A DNA stretch of 7,613 nt from assembly GCA_021298875.1 (NCBI GenBank), contig JAJTHJ010000198.1:1-7613 (forward strand), written 5' to 3'. Made by a program: the position numbers and the translations under genes. This document shows, piece by piece, positions 1 through 7,613 of this stretch; the stretch's first letter is position 1, and the number at the start of each line of letters is the position of its first letter. The notes under the pieces were generated by a model. That model was given only the letters and a program-made list of their open reading frames with translations. It had not been told where the DNA came from and did not search any database. The DNA is from Burkholderiales bacterium. Lineage in GTDB: Bacteria > Pseudomonadota > Gammaproteobacteria > Burkholderiales > Burkholderiaceae_F.

Positions 1-1
1 G

Positions 2-1030
2 CCGGCCGAACGCGCCCGCTTGAACCCGCTGCTCACCTTCGAAACCCTGGTCACCGGCAAGGCCAACCAACTGGCGCGCGCCGCCGCGCAGCAGGTCGCC
101 GAGAACCCCGGCGGCTCCTACAACCCGCTCTTTCTTTATGGCGGCGTGGGCCTGGGCAAGACGCACCTGATCCACGCCGTCGGCAACGCGCTGCTGGCAC
201 GCAAGCCCGGCGCGGCGGTGCGCTACATCCACGCCGAGCAGTACGTCTCCGACGTGGTGCGCGCCTACCAGCGCAAGGCCTTCGACGACTTCAAGCGCTA
301 CTACCACACGCTCGACCTGCTGCTGATCGACGACATCCAGTTCTTCGCCGGCAAGAGCCGCACGCAGGAGGAGTTCTTCTACGCCTTCGAAGCGCTGGTG
401 GCCGCGCGCAAGCAAATCATCATCACCTCGGACACCTACCCCAAGGAGCTGCGCGACATCGAAGACCGGCTGGTCTCGCGCTTTTCCTCCGGCCTGACCG
501 TGGCGATCGAAGTGCCCGAGCTCGAAATGCGGGTGGCGATCCTGCTCAAGAAGGCCGAGCAGGAGCGGGCAGAACTGGCCGAGGACGTCGCCTTCTTCGT
601 CGCCAAGAATTTGCGCAGCAACGTGCGCGAGCTGGAAGGCGCGCTGCGCAAGATCCTCGCCTTTGCCTCGTTTCACGCGCGACCGATCACGGTCGAGCTG
701 GCGCGCGAGGCGCTCAAGGACCTGCTTGGCGCCAGCAACGGCCAGATCACGGTCGAACTCGTGCAAAAGGCGGTGGCCGACTACTACAAGATCAAGCTCA
801 CCGACATGTACAGCAAGCGGCGGCCGAACGCGATTGCCGCCCCGCGCCAAGTGGCGATGTATCTGGCCAAAGAGATGACGCAAAAAAGCCTGCCCGAGAT
901 CGGCGAACTCTTCGGCGGGCGCGACCACACCACCGTGCTGCACGCGGTGCGCAAGATCGCCGGCGGGCGGCAAAGCAACGCCGAGCTCAACCACGCGCTG
1001 CACGTGCTCGAGCAAACGCTGCGTGGATAA
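2..1030 (+). CDS. dnaA: Chromosomal replication initiator protein DnaA, 5'-truncated by the window edge
   Basis: DnaA is the AAA+ ATPase that binds 9-bp DnaA boxes at oriC, melts the origin and helps load the replicative helicase. The reading frame is open from the first full codon (nt 2), so the TTG at nt 20 is internal and not a start. Domains I and II lie outside the window. What is visible begins at domain III (NPLLTFETLVTGKANQLA). The Walker A motif GGVGLGKTH is at nt 140-166 and the Walker B motif LLLIDDIQF at nt 317-343. A sensor/arginine-finger segment, DRLVSRF, follows. Domain IV carries the DnaA signature GGRDHTTVLHA at nt 914-946, which makes the box contacts. The protein ends in LEQTLRG, as in betaproteobacterial DnaA. 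No lesion is visible. The stop codon lies inside a DnaA-box-like 9-mer, and dnaN follows after 226 nt. Identity is certain from family knowledge; only the N-terminus is missing. Confidence 0.98.
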   Translation, partial: PAERARLNPLLTFETLVTGKANQLARAAAQQVAENPGGSYNPLFLYGGVGLGKTHLIHAVGNALLARKPGAAVRYIHAEQYVSDVVRAYQRKAFDDFKRYYHTLDLLLIDDIQFFAGKSRTQEEFFYAFEALVAARKQIIITSDTYPKELRDIEDRLVSRFSSGLTVAIEVPELEMRVAILLKKAEQERAELAEDVAFFVAKNLRSNVRELEGALRKILAFASFHARPITVELAREALKDLLGASNGQITVELVQKAVADYYKIKLTDMYSKRRPNAIAAPRQVAMYLAKEMTQKSLPEIGELFGGRDHTTVLHAVRKIAGGRQSNAELNHALHVLEQTLRG

Positions 1031-1210
1031 GCTGTGCACAGCCGGTCGCACAGCCTGTGGACGGCGGTGGACGACGCGCCCGATGCTGCGTTGCGACAGG
1101 CCGGTTATCCCATCCGTCCACAGCTTCCGCGGCCTTTGCGCAGCGCCTGTCCCCAGGCCAACCGACTCGCCAAGTACGCGCCAGACCTGCGAAAATCCAC
1201 CTTATCCCCA
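1022..1210. promoter_or_regulatory. DnaA-box cluster, possible oriC or dnaN control region
   Basis: Compared with the consensus TTATCCACA / TGTGGATAA, two 9-mers match at 8 of 9 positions: cgtggataa (1022-1030, including the dnaA stop) and ttatcccca (1202-1210). Weaker 6-of-9 matches lie at 1056-1064 (tgtggacgg), 1105-1113 (ttatcccat), 1114-1122 (ccgtccaca) and 1193-1201 (aaatccacc). A perfect 12-bp palindrome, gctgtgcacagc, occupies 1031-1042. The dnaA-dnaN gap is a known oriC position in several bacteria, but in many proteobacteria the origin lies upstream of dnaA, which is outside this window. No strongly AT-rich unwinding element is obvious; the most AT-rich part is just before dnaN (about 1222-1257). 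The boxes could instead serve DnaA-dependent control of dnaN transcription. Confidence 0.45.
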
Positions 1211-1230
1211 AAACCGCCCGGCTCTATTAC
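1202..1230 (+). promoter_or_regulatory. Weak candidate dnaN promoter overlapping a DnaA box
   Basis: The hexamers ttatcc (1202-1207) and tattac (1225-1230) are separated by 17 nt and resemble sigma70 -35 and -10 elements at 3 of 6 and 4 of 6 positions. The -10-like hexamer ends 26 nt before the dnaN ATG. The -35-like hexamer lies wholly inside the best DnaA-box match in the gap (1202-1210), so DnaA binding would be expected to block it. The match is poor, and dnaN could equally be transcribed from dnaA. Confidence 0.22.
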
Positions 1231-1242
1231 CTAGCCTTTACC

Positions 1243-1248
1243 AAAGGA
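1243..1248 (+). promoter_or_regulatory. Ribosome-binding site of dnaN
   Basis: The sequence aaagga lies 8 nt before the ATG at 1257, within an A-rich leader (cataaaaaatg). It fixes the dnaN start and agrees with the family's usual MQL N-terminus. Confidence 0.75.
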
Positions 1249-1256
1249 CATAAAAA

Positions 1257-2360
1257 ATGCAGTTGATCAAAGCCTCGCGCGACGATCTGCTCAAGCCGTT
1301 GCAGGTGGTCAGCGGCATCGTCGAACGGCGCAACACGATGCCGATCCTTGCCAACGTGCTCGTGCGCAAAGAGGCCGGCCGGGTGAGCTTCACCGCCACC
1401 GATCTGGAAATCCAGATCCAGACCGCGGCGGACTTCGGCACCGGCAACGACAGCGCCGCCACCACCGTCAACGCGCGCAAGCTGGTCGACATCCTGCGTG
1501 CGCTGCCCGAGGCCGACGTCGCGCTGGGCCTGAGCGGCAAGAAGCTCGCCGTGCAAAGCGGCAAGAGCAAGTTTTCGCTGCAAACGCTGGCGGCCGAGGA
1601 ATACCCGACCATCGCCCAGGCGAGCTTCAGCGCCGACTTCACGCTGCCCGCGGCGCAGCTGAAGTACCTGCTCGGCATGGTGCACTTTGCGATGGCCGCG
1701 CAGGACATCCGCTACTACCTGAACGGCATGCTGCTGGTGCTCGACGGCCGCACCGTGCGCGCGGTGGCCACCGACGGCCACCGGCTGGCGCTGGCCGAGG
1801 TGGAGCGCGACGGCGCGACCGCCACGCCGGTCGAAGCGATCATCCCGCGCAAGACCGTGCTCGAACTGCTGCGCCTGCTGCCCGACAACGAAGACCCGGT
1901 GCGCGTCCAACTGGCGGCCAACCAGATCAAGCTTGGCTTCGGCTCGATCGAACTCGTCTCCAAGCTCGTCGAAGGCAAGTTCCCCGACTACGGGCGCGTG
2001 ATCCCGGTGGGCAACGGCAAGATCTTCGACGTCGGCCGCGAAGCGCTGATCGGCTCGCTGTACCGTGCCGCGATTCTGACCACCGACAAGTTCAAGGGCG
2101 TGCGCTGGGTACTCGGCGCCGGCGCCCTGAAGATCAGCGCCAACAACGCCGACCAGGAAGAAGCGCAGGAAGAACTCGAAGTCGACTACAGCGGCGACGG
2201 CGTGGACATCGGCTTCAACGTCACCTACCTGCTCGACGTGCTCGGCAACCTCAAGTGCGAGAACGTGCGCTTCGCGCTCGGCGACGCGCTGGGCAGCGCG
2301 CTGATCAGCGTGCCGGAGTCGGACAAGTTCAAGTACGTCGTCATGCCGATGCGGATCTGA
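1257..2360 (+). CDS. dnaN: DNA polymerase III sliding clamp, beta subunit
   Basis: DnaN forms the ring-shaped homodimer that encircles DNA and tethers DNA polymerase III and many repair proteins to the replication fork. The product is 367 residues, essentially the family's standard length (366 in E. coli). It starts MQLIKASRDDLLKPLQVVSG, with the conserved segment RRNTMPILANVLV following, and ends YVVMPMRI. This C-terminus contributes to the hydrophobic pocket that takes the clamp-binding peptides of partner proteins. The start at 1257 is supported by an aaagga ribosome-binding site 8 nt upstream. No truncation or frameshift is visible and base composition matches the neighbours. The gene lies between dnaA and gyrB in the classic order. 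A large inverted repeat starts at the very next base after its TGA and may form the 3' end of its transcript. Identification rests on family resemblance throughout the protein. Confidence 0.98.
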   Translation: MQLIKASRDDLLKPLQVVSGIVERRNTMPILANVLVRKEAGRVSFTATDLEIQIQTAADFGTGNDSAATTVNARKLVDILRALPEADVALGLSGKKLAVQSGKSKFSLQTLAAEEYPTIAQASFSADFTLPAAQLKYLLGMVHFAMAAQDIRYYLNGMLLVLDGRTVRAVATDGHRLALAEVERDGATATPVEAIIPRKTVLELLRLLPDNEDPVRVQLAANQIKLGFGSIELVSKLVEGKFPDYGRVIPVGNGKIFDVGREALIGSLYRAAILTTDKFKGVRWVLGAGALKISANNADQEEAQEELEVDYSGDGVDIGFNVTYLLDVLGNLKCENVRFALGDALGSALISVPESDKFKYVVMPMRI

Positions 2361-2481
2361 GGAGGCGCCGCATAAGCTACTGCGCGGGCCAATCTCGGCA
2401 CTGCGGTGCTCGCCGTACAGCAGTACGGCTGCGCTCCTCGCGCCGACCTTGGCCCGCTCGCTACGCTTCTGCGGCGCCTCC
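2361..2481. repeat. 121-nt imperfect inverted repeat between dnaN and gyrB
   Basis: The two halves mirror each other about nt 2421. Paired blocks from outside in are: ggaggcgccgca (2361-2372) with tgcggcgcctcc (2470-2481); aagc (2374-2377) with gctt (2465-2468); cgggccaa (2385-2392) with ttggcccg (2449-2456); tcggc (2395-2399) with gccga (2442-2446); and gccgtac (2412-2418) with gtacggc (2423-2429) around the loop agca. The repeat begins immediately after the dnaN stop. No run of T follows, so it is not a standard intrinsic terminator. It resembles the dispersed REP-like intergenic palindromes of many high-GC proteobacteria and could protect the dnaN 3' end or attenuate read-through into gyrB. 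Its copy number cannot be seen from this window. Confidence 0.8.
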
Positions 2482-2491
2482 TCCCCCGTGG

Positions 2492-2510
2492 CGCGACGCC
2501 TGCTGTCGCG
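2492..2510. repeat. Small hairpin upstream of gyrB
   Basis: The arms cgcgac (2492-2497) and gtcgcg (2505-2510) form a 6-bp stem with a 7-nt loop, between the large inverted repeat and the gyrB ribosome-binding site. No T-run follows. In GC-rich DNA a stem of this size may be chance; it could fold in the gyrB leader. Confidence 0.3.
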
Positions 2511-2523
2511 AGCGCTTCCCTCT

Positions 2524-2535
2524 TTCCCTAGGGAA
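2524..2535. promoter_or_regulatory. gyrB ribosome-binding site inside a 12-bp palindrome
   Basis: The sequence ttccctagggaa is a perfect palindrome. Its centre-right part, aggga (2530-2534), is the only Shine-Dalgarno-like sequence in front of the gyrB ATG at 2545, with a 10-nt spacing. It supports that start over the upstream in-frame ATG at 2449. A protein bound to the palindrome, or RNA pairing through it, would affect translation, but that is speculation. Confidence 0.5.
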
Positions 2536-2544
2536 TTTCAGTTG

Positions 2545-6771
<4,227 letters not shown>

Positions 6772-6833
6772 GGCGGCGGCGCACCGTCGCGCGGGACTGG
6801 CACAGGACAACGACGCGGTAACCCAACTCACCG

Positions 6834-7613
6834 ATGACGCCCGAAGCCCAGGCCCGCCGGACCATCGACCGCCTGCTCGCGGCCGCCGGCTGGGTGGTGC
6901 AAGACGTAAAGCACGCCGACATCCACGCCGCGCGCGGCGTGGCGCTGCGCGAATTTGCGCTCAACCCCGGCCACGGCTTTGCCGACTACCTGCTCTACCT
7001 GGACGGCCGTGCCGCCGGCGTGGTCGAGGCCAAGAAGCAAGGCGCCACGCTGACCGGCGTGGAATGGCAGTCCTCCCGCTATGCGCAGGGCCTGCCCGCC
7101 AGCCTGCCCGCGTGGCACCGCCCGCTGCCCTTTGTGTACGAAAGCACCGGGCGCGAAACGCACTTCACCAACGCCCTCGACCCCGAGCCGCGCGCCCGCG
7201 GCGTGTTTGCCTTTCATCAACCGGAGACGCTGGCGGAGTGGCTGGGCGTCCAGCCCTACGCTGGCGCCGCGGAGCTGCGGAGCGCACCGCCCCCACCCCA
7301 GCCCTCCCCCGCTGATGCCGGGGAGGGAGCAAGACGGGCAGCGGCAGAGGGGCCGGGGGTGAGGGCCGCGCCTGCCGCCAACGAACCCTTTGCCCCCTAC
7401 CGCCCCAGCACCTTCCTCGCCCGCGTGCGCGCCATGCCCGCGCTGGTCACCGAGTGGGGCGAGCACAAACTCTGGCCGGCGCAGATCACCGCCATTCGCA
7501 ACCTGGAGGCCAGCCTCGCGCAGAACAAGCCGCGTGCGCTGATCCAGATGGCCACCGGCAGCGGCAAGACCTTCACCGCCATCAGCTTCATCTACCGGCT
7601 CATCAAGTTTGCC
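6834..7613 (+). CDS. hsdR: Type I restriction enzyme R subunit (HsdR-like), 3'-truncated by the window edge
   Basis: HsdR is the motor and nuclease subunit of a type I restriction-modification complex; it translocates and cuts unmethylated DNA. The frame is open for 260 codons to the last base. The N-terminal nuclease domain shows a PD-(D/E)xK pattern with D51 (GFADYLLYLDG) and E65-x-K67 (VVEAKK). Then come a linker of about residues 143-185, a Q-like motif before the helicase (LWPAQITAIRNLE) and helicase motif I, MATGSGKTF, with K245. The ATG at 6834 is the first possible start, since an in-frame TAA lies at 6819-6821. No convincing ribosome-binding site precedes it. It lies 62 nt after gyrB with no terminator seen between, so read-through from gyrB is possible. 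The linker carries a palindromic repeat (7287-7365). Related DEAD-box restriction proteins are the alternative; HsdM and HsdS, expected nearby, are not in the window. Confidence 0.85.
   Translation, partial: MTPEAQARRTIDRLLAAAGWVVQDVKHADIHAARGVALREFALNPGHGFADYLLYLDGRAAGVVEAKKQGATLTGVEWQSSRYAQGLPASLPAWHRPLPFVYESTGRETHFTNALDPEPRARGVFAFHQPETLAEWLGVQPYAGAAELRSAPPPPQPSPADAGEGARRAAAEGPGVRAAPAANEPFAPYRPSTFLARVRAMPALVTEWGEHKLWPAQITAIRNLEASLAQNKPRALIQMATGSGKTFTAISFIYRLIKFA
7287..7365. repeat. GC-rich palindromic repeat embedded in frame in hsdR
   Basis: An inner stem cccctccc-type pair, ccctcccc (7302-7309) with ggggaggg (7320-7327), is flanked by an outer pair. The outer left arm is cccccaccccagccctc (7290-7306). 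The outer right arm, 7347-7365, has the reverse complement ccctcacccccggcccctc. The form (ccctcacccc...ctccc / gggag...ggggtgaggg) is that of intergenic palindromes common in high-GC proteobacteria. Here it is translated as a Pro/Ala/Gly-rich stretch (APPPPQPSPADAGEG onward) with codons such as aga, agg and gga that are rare in the rest of the window. It falls in the linker between the nuclease and helicase domains, where an insert may be tolerated. Confidence 0.65.

Noticed and set aside
20..22. TTG at 20 as the dnaA start codon.
   Set aside because: The frame is open upstream to the window edge and the residue aligns to the start of domain III, so domains I and II lie before the window.
2361..2481. 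Intrinsic (Rho-independent) terminator for dnaN.
   Set aside because: The stem is long but interrupted and no T-run follows; recorded as an inverted repeat instead.
2449..2544. An in-frame N-terminal extension of GyrB starting at ATG 2449 (32 extra residues).
   Set aside because: The extension is encoded partly by the right arm of the inverted repeat, is not like GyrB N-termini, and has no ribosome-binding site; the ATG at 2545 has one and begins a normal GyrB.
6772..6833. A small gene or terminator between gyrB and hsdR.
   Set aside because: Only 62 nt, with no hairpin plus T-run and no plausible start with a ribosome-binding site.

Overview
This window is the dnaA-dnaN-gyrB replication-initiation cluster of a high-GC Gram-negative bacterium, followed by the start of a restriction gene. 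All genes lie on the + strand. The DnaA and DnaN sequences read as betaproteobacterial: the DnaA C-terminus ends in HALHVLEQTLRG and DnaN ends in MPMRI. The GyrB also carries the large C-terminal insert typical of Gram-negative gyrases. Order Burkholderiales (Comamonadaceae-like) is my best guess, inferred from remembered family resemblance and not from a search.

Layout: (1) nt 2-1030, the 3' part of dnaA (AAA+ domain III and DNA-binding domain IV). (2) nt 1031-1256, a 226-nt gap with several DnaA-box-like 9-mers and a 12-bp palindrome, possibly part of oriC or a DnaA-responsive control region for dnaN. (3) nt 1257-2360, dnaN, complete. (4) nt 2361-2544, a gap dominated by a 121-nt imperfect inverted repeat that begins at the base after the dnaN stop, plus a small hairpin and a 12-bp palindrome over the gyrB ribosome-binding site. 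(5) nt 2545-6771, gyrB, interrupted by an in-frame intein of 573 codons (nt 4126-5844). (6) nt 6834 to the window end, the first 260 codons of an HsdR-type type I restriction subunit, with a palindromic GC-rich repeat embedded in frame in its interdomain linker.

The most remarkable element is the gyrB intein. It sits between HRIIVM and TDADVDG, directly in front of the metal-binding Asp-x-Asp motif of the TOPRIM domain, so active gyrase should require protein splicing. It has recognisable splicing blocks (Ser1, TxxH, C-terminal His-Asn, Thr at +1) and a two-motif LAGLIDADG homing endonuclease that keeps both acidic residues. It also has a long extra segment between the splicing and endonuclease parts containing a probable XRE/Cro-like helix-turn-helix.

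DnaA opens the origin, DnaN is the polymerase III sliding clamp and gyrase removes the positive supercoils ahead of forks, so the first three genes form a functional set. The intein and the restriction gene are accessory elements lodged in or beside this conserved core.
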